Positions 1 to 11,556 of a stretch of DNA of 64,000 nucleotides are shown here, one piece after another; position 1 is the stretch's first letter, and every line of letters starts with the position of its first letter. Below the pieces are notes generated by a model, which worked only from the letters and a program-made list of their open reading frames with translations, was not told the origin of the DNA and did not search any database. The DNA is from Lutraria lutraria (taxonomy: Eukaryota > Mollusca > Bivalvia > Venerida > Mactridae): contig OZ026848.1 in assembly GCA_964023205.1 (NCBI GenBank), positions 32,537,912-32,601,911 on the forward strand, in the 5' to 3' direction. Position numbers and translations under genes: made by a program.

Positions 1-540
1 TCTATTACTATTTTGGGTAATCCTGGCCATTTGATTAGCTAATGGTGATGTCGGTCATTCTGATTGGTCAATCATTGGACTGGCTATTCGTCGCCTAACA
101 TTTCATGTTTGACTGAATCTGTTCGTCTACTCTTTTGTTTATAATTGATAGGTAAGTAAATCATGCAAGCATTGCTCTGTGATGTTGATCTAGATATAAA
201 GCTGTTGTGTGGCACAATATCAGTAGTGCTATTTAAAGTTCAATGCGGTTGTATCATAGCAGATTATGGTGAATTTGTTAGCATATAGGGTATATTATAT
301 TTGATTGATGTAGGGTATGATATTACCATGTGCTTGTGAACTATATACTTGAATTTATTTATTTGTCAAGTACTCATGATTGTCAGTATATGTGTATTAT
401 TCATAACATATAAATACATATGTATGTTATACTCTCTATAATGGAGGATTGAATAAAATGTACGATCAATATCTTTTATGAAAAAAGCAACAAAAACAAA
501 AACCAGTGCTTCTTGTAATTCGTCTACCTATTCGTTACAG
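1..540 (+). repeat. Diverged inverted repeat, left copy
   Basis: This segment matches the reverse complement of 22455-22986 along most of its length, by eye at roughly 85% identity. Shared landmarks include the 'ggctattcgtcgc' stretch, the 'atagcagattatggtgaatt' block and the 'ctctataatggaggattgaa' block. No reading frame of note is present. The two copies bracket about 22 kb that includes two element X segments. They could be ends of one very large inverted structure, or simply two old copies of one interspersed repeat in opposite orientation; the divergence favours the second. The left edge may run beyond the window. Confidence 0.8.
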
Positions 541-631
541 TTTTTCTTGCTATTTGTATACCGGTGTATCATATTTATATGATTATGGTTTAATAAAGTT
601 CAGTTATGTTGGTAGAACGACATTGTAGATA

Positions 632-840
632 CAGGAAAATCCGACCAAACCGGACCTTTCCGGACTGTTCGAAAAGTCTGGTTTAATGAGAATTCCAATT
701 TTCACAGGGATTGTGATAAACAAAATCCGAAAACATGGGACTTAGAAAATTTTCCGATATTCAGGGAGTTCCGGTATCCAGGGAGTCCGGTTTCCAGGGA
801 GTCCGGTATCCAGGGAGTCCGGTATCCAAGGGTTTTACTG
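632..840. mobile_element. Short TIR element (MITE), TA target duplication
   Basis: A 209 bp element begins 'caggaaaatccgacc' and ends with the inverted counterpart 'aagggttttactg', flanked on both sides by TA. Internally it holds a short tandem array (about 765-832) of a unit near 18 bp built on 'ccggtatccagggagt'. A related element at 14668-14817 shares ends and internal order. TA duplication and short inverted ends suggest a Tc1/mariner-mobilised non-autonomous element (inference). Confidence 0.7.
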
Positions 841-842
841 TA

Positions 843-1317
843 TATAAGTTTATATACGTTAATATTACTGATAGATTTGTCGATAACTGGAAGCTGAAAT
901 TCAAACTTAACGAACACGTTTCCTTATTTTCAGCAATATTTACTTCGTGAAAATGTTTTATTTTTTCTGGAGAAAAACTATGAAAGTAATGGAACATTAA
1001 TTTCCCATTGGCACAGATTCCATTTCTGGAGAGATTATTAATATTAATACAAATTTGGTGTAATTTTCTTCCCGCTAATTTACCTTAATTAATAAATCAG
1101 CATAATTATAAAATAACTTAGGGGTAAATAATGGATATTTTATCCGTGAACTTATGACTGTTTACATAATTCATATTTTATAGTTTATTAGTAAACCACT
1201 AACATTTGGCTGTTAAACAAGATAACAGAAATCGATTTTATGAAACCAGATGGCACAGAAAAATAGTTTTCTTATAAAGAAAAGTCTTGGTTGTGTTAAA
1301 CGTACATCCGTGAATGT
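843..1317. other. AT-rich DNA without recognised features
   Basis: No convincing coding frame, RNA gene or repeat was seen between the small TIR element and the start of the GC-rich minisatellite. Confidence 0.6.
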
Positions 1318-1506
1318 GTGTGAAGTTGGCGGCCTACCGGCCTAGCGGCCTGGCTGCGTGAAGTTGGCGGCCTAGCGGCCTAGCGGCCTGGCGGCGTGAA
1401 GTTGGCGGCCTGGCGGCCTAGCGGCCTGGCGGCGTGAAGTTGGCGGCCTGGCGGCCTAGCGGCGTGAAGTTGGCGGCCTGACGGCCTAGCGGCCTAGCGG
1501 CCTAGA
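1318..1506 (+). repeat. Outer GC-rich minisatellite of element X (left)
   Basis: Tandem permutations of 'ggcggcctagcggcc' alternate with 'gcgtgaagttggcggcc'. The same motif caps the outer side of the array at 11401-11556, 34756-34812 and 63786-63921, always beside the flanking non-repeat DNA. It is strongly GC-rich against an AT-rich background. Because 'ggcctagcggcc' and its complement both occur within each repeat, the block can form many alternative hairpins. Confidence 0.9.
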
Positions 1507-2400
1507 ATTTTATACTCCCAATCGCCCAGAAATGCATCAGAATCACGTTCTATAAGCATTAGAAACTATTTTGGATGGAAAAAGTCGCAAAAAATCACTT
1601 TAACATAGGTATGAAATTTCGCCGAAAACTTAGTTTTTTCACCGACCCAAAATATTAAACACCCAATCACTCAGAAATGTATCAGAATCACATTCTACAT
1701 GCATTAGAAACGATTTTGGACGGAAAAAGTCGCAAAAAATCACTTTTTCATAGTTACGCCGCTAGGCCGCTAGGCCGCCAACTTCACGTTTTCAGCGGCC
1801 TAGCGGCCTAGAATTTTATACCCCCAATCGCCCAGAAATGCATCAAAATCACGTTCTATAAGCATTAGAAACTATTTTGGATGGAAAAAGTCGCAAAAAA
1901 TCACTTTAACATAGGTATGAAATTTCGCCGAAAACTTAGTTTTTTCACCGACCCAAAATATTAAACACCCAATCACTCAGAAATGTATCAGAATCACATT
2001 CTACATGCATTAGAAACGATTTTGGACGGGAAAAGTCGCAAAAAATCACTTTTTCATAGTTACGCCGCTAGGCCGCAAACTTCACGTTTTCAGCGGCCTA
2101 GCGGCCTAGAATTTTATACCCCCAATCGCCCAGAAATGCATCAAAATCACGTTCTATAAGCATTAGAAACTATTTTGGATGGAAAAAGTCGCAAAAAATC
2201 ACTTTAACATAGGTATGAAATTTCGCCGAAAACTTAGTTTTTTCACCGACCCAAAATATTAAACACCCAATCACTCAGAAATGTATCAGAATCACGTTCT
2301 ACAAGCGTAGGAAACTGTTTTTGAAGTAGAACTCGCAAAAAACACTCTCACGGCATCATAATTACGCCGCTAGGCCACTAACTTCCCTTCTTTCAGTGCG
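1507..2400 (+). repeat. Element X satellite array, plus orientation
   Basis: Three units of about 300 bp start near 1503, 1803 and 2103. Each unit has two related halves of about 150 bp. One contains 'cccaatcgcccagaaatgca', the other 'cccaatcactcagaaatgta'; both continue into 'aaagtcgcaaaaaatcactt'. This is the same unit as the large array at 5791-11400, in the opposite orientation. The third unit degrades toward its inner end (after about 2290), as expected of an array edge. ORFs here are satellite read-through. Confidence 0.9.
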
Positions 2401-2682
2401 TATACTCAAGTAATCATCGAGCGGCTTAATATATATTGTAGGAACTTATTTTACCATTAATGGTAAAGAAGCAAATTTATTTAAACTAAATCATTCTTAT
2501 ACAATATCGAAAGCAAAATCGGGACAGATGAGTGTGTGAACTAAAACATATAATTTATAATCCAAAAATCAACTTTAACCACGGCGATAGCGACACTTCT
2601 CTATTATTTTAGTTTCCGAAACGCAGGTTTTACGGGTTTTTTTTGTCTAGACTACTGATAAATAAACTAAGTTGATGCAGAA
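2401..2682 (+). repeat. Element X inner junction segment
   Basis: This non-tandem stretch joins the array to the interior. It recurs in reverse orientation at 5556-5790 and 61410-61706, and in the same orientation at 35110-35310 and 35838-36110. Landmarks are 'accattaatggtaaa', 'gcaaaatcgggacaga' and 'tgataaataaactaagtt'. Its conserved position beside four separate arrays shows that the arrays are part of one defined element and not loose satellite. Confidence 0.85.
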
Positions 2683-2995
2683 ACTTTTTTGGAAGAGAAA
2701 AGTCGCAAAAAAATCACTTCACCATACTGGTACGCCATTACGCCGAAAACTTCACCTTTTTAGCTATCTGGAATATTATACACACAATCGTCAAAAATGT
2801 ATCAGATTCACGTTCTACAAGCAAGGGAAAAGTCGCAAAAGATACTCTCGCGGCAACAAAGTTACGCCGCAAGGCCACTAACTACCCTACTTTCGGCGAC
2901 CCGGAATATTAAACACACAATCACTCCGAAGTGTATCAGAATCACGTTCTACAAACTTTAGAAGCTATTTTTGAAGTGAAAGTCGCAAAATGGTC
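2683..2995 (+). repeat. Diverged satellite monomers on the inner side of the junction
   Basis: Two to three decayed half-units are recognisable by 'agtcgcaaaa' and 'atgtatcagaatcacgttct'. They lie on the interior side of the junction segment, unlike the other X copies, and suggest a rearranged or second-round insertion at this end. Confidence 0.7.
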
Positions 2996-3934
2996 ACGTG
3001 TATGTGTACGTGAACGAAGATAAAAGATTTATCATTCAGTAAGTGTTCTGAATACGTGAATAGGTACACTAATTTCGTGCCAAAGAAGAAATCGTTATGT
3101 TAATACATGCTTATGCTTCAGACAAAATAGAACGTATAAGAAAATCAAAGTACTGAATGTAGTGTCGGGACTCGATTTTTTCATATGAGACTAGTCACTG
3201 GTGTTGCTCGCAACACAACAATGACTGTTAGGAGAAATCCTAAATTAGGAACTGTACAGTTGATGGATATTCATGCTTAGGAATTAACATACACAATCTC
3301 AATATTGCCATCTATTTATGTACATATTCTGATATTCATGTGCTAAATTCCATCAACCTAGCATGATGGTTATCTAAGTTATCAGATGTTTCGAGTTATT
3401 ATGTAGCCCTACCCAGCCTATACTTTTCCGAATTCATCGGTACTAAAATATGCATTGTTACCGTTGTATTTACTGATTTAATACATACTGGAAAGCTCTT
3501 CAATACGCCCCATTTTAATAATATATCTTGATTATGGCCACATATCACTTTAAATGCATACTTCAGTGTTAGAAACGAATTAAAATCGACCTAGTGATAA
3601 TCTGGTTTTGAAGAGTTTTTTTATTTCCATGTTTTTAGTTCCATACACGGAACAAAATTGCTATCGATAATAGAAATGAACTGACATAAACAACTATCGA
3701 TTGATTAATCGTAGTTTAGGATTTTTTCAGAAAATCTATATAATTGGTGTGAATTATATTCAAACTTAATATCATGATGTTGGACTATATGACAGGTTTT
3801 GAAGTGAAAGTAAAAGTTAATTGTAAAAAAGTATAGCTATCCGGAAACTAGCCGGTATACGGCGATATTTGCCGATCGCGCTACGGAATATTCCGACATC
3901 GCACGATTTCATTAGTTCCATTACGATCCTTCTG
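2996..3934. other. Interior DNA between opposed X segments, no gene seen
   Basis: Mostly AT-rich. A CpG-rich patch at about 3840-3905 contains 'gccggtatacggcgat' and 'gatcgcgctacggaatattc', which stands out from its surroundings. No frame longer than about 60 codons and no match to other parts of the window were found. Confidence 0.5.
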
Positions 3935-5790
3935 TTTTAACAATTGCAAACTTCACAATAACTAAGTAAACAGTAGATTTGATTGTTAGTACAATCTGAT
4001 TATTTGATGAAGCTGACGATTAACTATCACGTATGTTTACAAAATGACGACTTTATGAATGAATAAGGAAGGGTTTCTCATTATTAGGGCATTACTGAAA
4101 TTAAGTAATTGTTCTGTCTTAAATCTTATATAGATGCATTTTGTTGTATCCATGTAATAGAATATAATGAGATCTTATTGAATCATGCCATTTACATTTA
4201 AATAGAAAATGCGTTTCGTCTATGAAGTATGATTCCAAAAGCTGAGAGCTCTAATTTTGATTTTGGTTTTACAGTTTGTCCTAATTTCTCGTCCAATGAA
4301 ATCTCCGCATTTCATTTGATATTTGAAAAATAGATCGCATAAAATGTGCTAAAACCTGATATGGAGAAAATACGTCACTTATCTTTCTGTATATACAGAA
4401 ATTAAGACAAACTGTAAATCAGATATCCTTCATAATTTGAATTTTATGCAACATAACACTGCGCTCCGCTCCGCGTCGCTTGTAATATATCCCATGAAAT
4501 TCAAAATATGGGTTATTCATAAGTGACAACCACATTTTCGTAATCTGATATGCTTATGGGTTTCAAACTTAATATTCTGTACATTGAGTTGTTTAGTAAC
4601 TACTTTTTTCTATTAAACACATAAGCAAGTTGACTTTCAAGATGACCGCCAATTCAAACCAAGGAAGGTAAATATTGTATATGTGGGAAATATGTATTGG
4701 TGTGCGACGCAAATATTTGCAAATGCCAGTGTTTTTTTTTAGTCATTAATTTCTTTAATCATATTATATGACCTGTCTTATTCTTAACATTTTGCATTTA
4801 ACATGCACATATACGTCTTGCTTAAAAAATGTATCAATCAGGGAATCAATTTAAGTATCTATTCAGTAGCTATATATTAGCCATCTAATAACTGATTGTG
4901 TAATTAGAAGCTAGTCTATCAATGACCTTGTTATTGGCCTATCTACCGTGGAATATGCGAGGGGTGATCCAGAAATTCGTAGACAGTACATGTTTATCAC
5001 AAATAGATATACGTAATAATGTTAAATTCCGATTCAGCGGTTGCGAGATCTTACGTTGCACACGCGGTGAGTTACATGTGCTTACAACGTACTATCGTCT
5101 TGCGATTTTCACGTTATCGTATGAAGCCGTACTTGCATGTACTGTTTACGAACCAAACCCTTTCTCACTCTGATGTTTTAAGCGCGTGCAAGTATGATGA
5201 ACGTGAGTACTGGGGTAAATCCGCAGCCGGTACTCACAACATTCGGATCGCCGCGTTTATGCAAGTAGACAACACGCACTTGAAAGTATGGCGAGTTGGG
5301 ACCGGCGCTTACTGAGCGCAAATAATTGTTCCAATGAATGAGATCTGCCCTACTTGAATCAGAGGTAGTGATGAATGACCACATAAGCTATTTCATTACC
5401 AAATCAACACATAAAGATTTGAGCGGACTGGGATCGGTCTCGTGATTACTGCATATAACATAATAAAAAAACGGAACATTTGTGCATGTTTCTTCGCCGC
5501 TTTCGAAATGTATGAGTTAAATACACATAATTCACGGCTACGTACCTTGAAACGTTTCTGCATGAATTTATCAGTAGTCTAGACCAAAAAAAAACTAAAA
5601 CCAGCGTTTCGGAAAACTAAAATAATAGATAAGTGTCGCCGTGGTTAGAATTGATTTCTGGATGATAAATTATATGTCTTAGTTTACACACTAATCCGTC
5701 CCGATTTTGCTTTCGATATTGTATAAGATGTTTTTAGTTTAAATAAACTTGCTTCTCTACCATTAATGGTAAAATAAGTTCTAAGCGCTG
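3935..5790 (-). mobile_element. Element X interior (minus-oriented copy)
   Basis: Read in reverse, this region is collinear with the plus-strand copy at 35838-43540. 5427-5790 matches 61279-61706 and 36041-36300; 5230-5315 matches 37912-38000; 5037-5110 matches 38980-39035; 4500-5036 matches 40210-40750; 3935-4260 matches 43216-43540. The mariner-like ends at about 4957-4992 are kept only on one side, so this copy lost most of that insertion by deletion at about 5036. No conserved protein frame is shared between copies; the short ORFs at 4922-5384 have no family features. The element looks non-autonomous. Confidence 0.75.
4268..4418. mobile_element. 151 bp MITE with 22 bp terminal inverted repeats
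   Basis: The left end 'tttacagtttgtcctaattt' is mirrored by 'aaattaagacaaactgtaaa' at the right. It lies inside the X interior at a point where the other X copy has unrelated sequence, so it probably inserted after the copies separated. No clear target duplication was found. A second weak inverted pair ('ttgaattttatg' / 'catgaaattcaa') follows at 4438-4496 around a CpG-rich centre. Confidence 0.65.
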
Positions 5791-8700
5791 AAAGAAGGAA
5801 AGTTAGTGGCCTAGCGGCGTAACTATGATGCCGCGAGAGTGTTTTTTTGCGAGTTCTACTTCAAAAACAGTTTCCTACGCTTGTAGAACGTGATTCTGAT
5901 ACATTTCTGAGTGATTGGGTATTAAATATTCAGGGTCGCAAAAAATTATTTTTTTCGGCGAAATTGCGTACCTACGATAAAGTGATTTTTTGCGACTTTT
6001 TCCGTCCAAAATCGTTTCTAATGCATGTAGAATGTGATTCTGATACATTTCTGAGTGATTGGGTGTTTAATATTTTGGGTCGGTGAAAAAAACTAAGTTT
6101 TCGGCGAAATTTCGTACCTACGTTAAAGTGATTTTTTGCGACTTTTTCCATCCAAAATAGTTTCTAATGCTTATAGAACGTGATTCTGATGCATTTCTGG
6201 GCGATTGGGAGTATAAAATTCTAGGCCGCTAGGCCGCTGAAAACGTGAAGTTGGCGGCCTAGCGGCGTAACTATGAAAAAGTGATTTTTTGCGACTTTTT
6301 CCGTCCAAAATCGTTTCTAATGCATGTAGAATGTGATTCTGATACATTTCTGAGTGATTGGGTGTTTAATATTTTGGGTCGGTGAAAAAACTAAGTTTTC
6401 GGCGAAATTTCATACCTATGTTAAAGTGATTTTTTGCGACTTTTTCCATCCAAAATAGTTTCTAATGCTTATAGAACGTGATTCTGATGCATTTCTGGGC
6501 GATTGGGAGTATAAAATTCTAGGCCGCTAGGCCGCTGAAAACGTGAAGTTGGCGGCCTAGCGGCGTAACTATGAAAAAGTGATTTTTTGCGACTTTTTCC
6601 GTCCAAAATCGTTTCCAATGCATGTAGAATGTGATTCTGATACATTTCTGAGTGATTGGGTGTTTAATATTTTGGGTCGGTGAAAAAACTAAGTTTTCGG
6701 CGAAATTTCATACCTATGTTAAAGTGATTTTTTGCGACTTTTTCCATCCAAAATAGTTTCTAATGCTTATAGAACGTGATTCTGATGCATTTCTGGGCGA
6801 TTGGGAGTATAAAATTCTAGGCCGCTAGGCCGCTGAAAACGTGAAGTTGGTGGCCTAGCGGCCTAGCGGCGTAACTATGAAAAAGTGAATTTTTGCGACT
6901 TTTTCCGTCCAAAATCGTTTCTAATGCATGTAGAATGTGATTCTGATTCATTTCTGAGTGATTGGGTGTTTAATATTTTGGGTCGGTGAAAAAACTAAGT
7001 TTTCGGCGAAATTTCATACCTATGTTAAAGTGATTTTTTGCGACTTTTTCCATCCAAAATAGTTTCTAATGCTTATAGAACGTGATTTTGATGCATTTCT
7101 GGGCGATTGGGGGTATAAAATTCTAGGCCGCTAGGCCGCTGAAAACGTGAAGTTGGCGGCCTAGCGGCCTAGCGGCGTAACTATGAAAAAGTGATTTTTT
7201 GCGACTTTTTCCGTCCAAAATCGTTTCTAATGCATGTAGAATGTGATTCTGATTCATTTCTGAGTGATTGGGTGTTTAATATTTTGGGTCGGTGAAAAAA
7301 CTAAGTTTTCGGCGAAATTTCATACCTATGTTAAAGTGATTTTTTGCGACTTTTTCCATCCAAAATAGTTTCTAATGCTTATAGAACGTGATTCTGATGC
7401 ATTTCTGGGCGATTGGGAGTATAAAATTCTAGGCCGCTAGGCCGCTGAAAACGTGAAGTTGGCGGCCTAGCGGCCTAGCGGCGTAACTATGAAAAAGTGA
7501 ATTTTTGCGACTTTTTCCGTCCAAAATCGTTTCTAATGCATGTAGAATGTGATTCTGATTCATTTCTGAGTGATTGGGTGTTTAATATTTTGGGTCGGTG
7601 AAAAAACTAAGTTTTCGGCGAAATTTCATACCTATGTTAAAGTGATTTTTTGCGACTTTTTCCATCCAAAATAGTTTCTAATGCTTATAGAACGTGATTC
7701 TGATGCATTTCTGGGCGTTTGGGAGTATAAAATTCTAGGCCGCTAGGCCGCTGAAAACGTGAAGTTGGCGGCCTAGCGGCCTAGCGGCGTAACTATGAAA
7801 AAGTGAATTTTTGCGACTTTTTCCGTCCAAAATCGTTTCTAATGCATGTAGAATGTGATTCTGATTCATTTCTGAGTGATTGGGTGTTTAATATTTTGGG
7901 TAGGTGAAAAAACTAAGTTTTCGGCGAAATTTCATACCTATGTTAAAGTGATTTTTTGCGACTTTTTCCATCCAAAATAGTTTCTAATGCTTATAGAACG
8001 TGATTCTGATGCATTTCTGGGCGATTGGGAGTATAAAATTCTAGGCCGCTAGGCCGCTGAAAACGTGAAGTTGGCGGCCTAGCGGCCTAGCGGCGTAACT
8101 ATGAAAAAGTGAATTTTTGCGACTTTTTCCGTCCAAAATCGTTTCTAATGCATGTAGAATGTGATTCTGATTCATTTCTGAGTGATTGGGTGTTTAATAT
8201 TTTGGGTCGGTGAAAAAACTAAGTTTTCGGCGAAATTTCATACCTATGTTAAAGTGATTTTTTGCGACTTTTTCCATCCAAAATAGTTTCTAATGCTTAT
8301 AGAACGTGATTTTGATGCATTTCTGGGCGATTGGGGGTTTAAAATTCTAGGCCGCTAGGCCGCTGAAAACGTGAAGTTGGCGGCCTAGCGGCCTAGCGGC
8401 GTAACTATGAAAAAGTGATTTTTTGCGACTTTTTCCGTCCAAAATCGTTTCTAATGCATGTAGAATGTGATTCTGATTCATTTCTGAGTGATTGGGTGTT
8501 TAATATTTTGGGTCGGTGAAAAAACTAAGTTTTCGGCGAAATTTCATACCTATGTTAAAGTGATTTTTTGCGACTTTTTCCATCCAAAATAGTTTCTAAT
8601 GCTTATAGAACGTGATTCTGATGCATTTCTGGGCGTTTGGGAGTATAAAATTCTAGGCCGCTAGGCCGCTGAAAACGTGAAGTTGGCGGCCTAGCGGCCT

Positions 8701-11400
8701 AGCGGCGTAACTATGAAAAAGTGAATTTTTGCGACTTTTTCCGTCCAAAATCGTTTCTAATGCATGTAGAATGTGATTCTGATTCATTTCTGAGTGATTG
8801 GGTGTTTAATATTTTGGGTAGGTGAAAAAACTAAGTTTTCGGCGAAATTTCATACCTATGTTAAAGTGATTTTTTGCGACTTTTTCCATCCAAAATAGTT
8901 TCTAATGCTTATAGAACGTGATTCTGATGCATTTCTGGGCGATTGGGAGTATAAAATTCTAGGCCGCTAGGCCGCTGAAAACGTGAAGTTGGCGGCCTAG
9001 CGGCGTAACTATGAAAAAGTGATTTTTTGCGACTTTTTCCGTCCAAAATCGTTTCCAATGCATGTAGAATGTGATTCTGATACATTTCTGAGTGATTGGG
9101 TGTTTAATATTTTGGGTCGGTGAAAAAACTAAGTTTTCGGCGAAATTTCATACCTATGTTAAAGTGATTTTTTGCGACTTTTTCCATCCAAAATAGTTTC
9201 TAATGCTTATAGAACGTGATTCTGATGCATTTCTGGGCGATTGGGAGTATAAAATTCTAGGCCGCTAGGCCGCTGAAAACGTGAAGTTGGCGGCCTAGCG
9301 GCCTAGCGGCGTAACTATGAAAAAGTGAATTTTTGCGACTTTTTCCGTCCAAAATCGTTTCTAATGCATGTAGAATGTGATTCTGATTCATTTCTGAGTG
9401 ATTGGGTGTTTAATATTTTGGGTCGGTGAAAAAACTAAGTTTTCGGCGAAATTTCATACCTATGTTAAAGTGATTTTTTGCGACTTTTTCCATCCAAAAT
9501 AGTTTCTAATGCTTATAGAACGTGATTTTGATGCATTTCTGGGCGATTGGGGGTATAAAATTCTAGGCCGCTAGGCCGCTGAAAACGTGAAGTTGGCGGC
9601 CTAGCGGCCTAGCGGCGTAACTATGAAAAAGTGATTTTTTGCGACTTTTTCCGTCCAAAATCGTTTCTAATGCATGTAGAATGTGATTCTGATTCATTTC
9701 TGAGTGATTGGGTGTTTAATATTTTGGGTCGGTGAAAAAACTAAGTTTTCGGCGAAATTTCATACCTATGTTAAAGTGATTTTTTGCGACTTTTTCCATC
9801 CAAAATAGTTTCTAATGCTTATAGAACGTGATTCTGATGCATTTCTGGGCGATTGGGAGTATAAAATTCTAGGCCGCTAGGCCGCTGAAAACGTGAAGTT
9901 GGCGGCCTAGCGGCCTAGCGGCGTAACTATGAAAAAGTGAATTTTTGCGACTTTTTCCGTCCAAAATCGTTTCTAATGCATGTAGAATGTGATTCTGATT
10001 CATTTCTGAGTGATTGGGTGTTTAATATTTTGGGTCGGTGAAAAAACTAAGTTTTCGGCGAAATTTCATACCTATGTTAAAGTGATTTTTTGCGACTTTT
10101 TCCATCCAAAATAGTTTCTAATGCTTATAGAACGTGATTCTGATGCATTTCTGGGCGTTTGGGAGTATAAAATTCTAGGCCGCTAGGCCGCTGAAAACGT
10201 GAAGTTGGCGGCCTAGCGGCCTAGCGGCGTAACTATGAAAAAGTGAATTTTTGCGACTTTTTCCGTCCAAAATCGTTTCTAATGCATGTAGAATGTGATT
10301 CTGATTCATTTCTGAGTGATTGGGTGTTTAATATTTTGGGTAGGTGAAAAAACTAAGTTTTCGGCGAAATTTCATACCTATGTTAAAGTGATTTTTTGCG
10401 ACTTTTTCCATCCAAAATAGTTTCTAATGCTTATAGAACGTGATTCTGATGCATTTCTGGGCGATTGGGAGTATAAAATTCTAGGCCGCTAGGCCGCTGA
10501 AAACGTGAAGTTGGCGGCCTAGCGGCCTAGCGGCGTAACTATGAAAAAGTGAATTTTTGCGACTTTTTCCGTCCAAAATCGTTTCTAATGCATGTAGAAT
10601 GTGATTCTGATTCATTTCTGAGTGATTGGGTGTTTAATATTTTGGGTCGGTGAAAAAACTAAGTTTTCGGCGAAATTTCATACCTATGTTAAAGTGATTT
10701 TTTGCGACTTTTTCCATCCAAAATAGTTTCTAATGCTTATAGAACGTGATTTTGATGCATTTCTGGGCGATTGGGGGTTTAAAATTCTAGGCCGCTAGGC
10801 CGCTGAAAACGTGAAGTTGGCGGCCTAGCGGCCTAGCGGCGTAACTATGAAAAAGTGATTTTTTGCGACTTTTTCCGTCCAAAATCGTTTCTAATGCATG
10901 TAGAATGTGATTCTGATTCATTTCTGAGTGATTGGGTGTTTAATATTTTGGGTCGGTGAAAAAACTAAGTTTTCGGCGAAATTTCATACCTATGTTAAAG
11001 TGATTTTTTGCGACTTTTTCCATCCAAAATAGTTTCTAATGCTTATAGAACGTGATTCTGATGCATTTCTGGGCGTTTGGGAGTATAAAATTCTAGGCCG
11101 CTAGGCCGCTGAAAACGTGAAGTTGGCGGCCTAGCGGCCTAGCGGCGTAACTATGAAAAAGTGAATTTTTGCGACTTTTTCCGTCCAAAATCGTTTCTAA
11201 TGCATGTAGAATGTGATTCTGATTCATTTCTGAGTGATTGGGTGTTTAATATTTTGGGTAGGTGAAAAAACTAAGTTTTCGGCGAAATTTCATACCTATG
11301 TTAAAGTGATTTTTTGCGACTTTTTCCATCCAAAATAGTTTCTAATGCTTATAGAACGTGATTCTGATGCATTTCTGGGCGATTGGGAGTATAAAATTCT
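5791..11400 (-). repeat. Element X large satellite array, minus orientation
   Basis: About 18 tandem units of 298-308 bp run from the inner junction to the outer minisatellite. Length differences come mainly from one or two copies of 'ggcctagc' at the unit boundary. Each unit carries two related halves: 'gcatgtagaatgtgattctg' with 'gagtgattgggtgttt', and 'gcttatagaacgtgattctg' with 'gggcgattgggagtat'. A hairpin-capable block, 'aggccgctaggccgct' then about 17 bases then 'cggcctagcggc', sits at each unit boundary. Units near the interior (5791-5960) are most diverged and central units nearly identical, typical of homogenised arrays. Confidence 0.95.
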
Positions 11401-11414
11401 AGGCCGCTAGGCCG
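6381..11414 (-). repeat. 2440 bp higher-order tandem duplication inside the satellite
   Basis: Base differences that mark individual 300 bp units recur exactly 2440 bp apart: 'cgtttccaatg' at 6609 and 9049; 'gggcgtttggg' at 7716/10156 and 8633/11073; 'gggtaggtg' at 7898/10338 and 8817/11257; 'gggggtttaaa' at 8334/10774. The match starts between 6380 and 8820, where one base differs, and ends at 8974/11414, where the second copy enters the minisatellite. One block of eight units was therefore copied as a whole, very recently or during assembly. Confidence 0.9.
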
Positions 11415-11556
11415 CCAGGCCGCCAACTTCACGCCGCTAGGCCGCTAGGCCGCCAGGCCGCCAGGCCGCCAACTTCACGCCGCCAGGCCGCTAGGCCGCT
11501 AGGCCGCCAACTTCACGCCGCCAGGCCGCTAGGCCGCTAGGCCGCCAACTTCACAC
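11401..11556 (-). repeat. Outer GC-rich minisatellite of element X
   Basis: Tandem 'gccgccaacttcacgccg' with variable 'ctaggccg' and 'ccaggccg' inserts ends at 'aacttcacacacatcatccg'. The flank 'catccgtgaa' also appears beside the opposite array at 1308-1317, so both outer boundaries share a few bases outside the minisatellite, consistent with the outer ends of one inverted element. Confidence 0.9.

Noticed and set aside
4922..5384. Overlapping frames of 68-98 codons
   Set aside because: They lie in the X interior where the other copy has insertions and frame breaks; both strands are open in a CpG-rich stretch and no domain is visible.
5791..11400. Possible CRISPR-like array
   Set aside because: Units are about 300 bp with no unique spacers, in an animal-type genome; this is satellite DNA.
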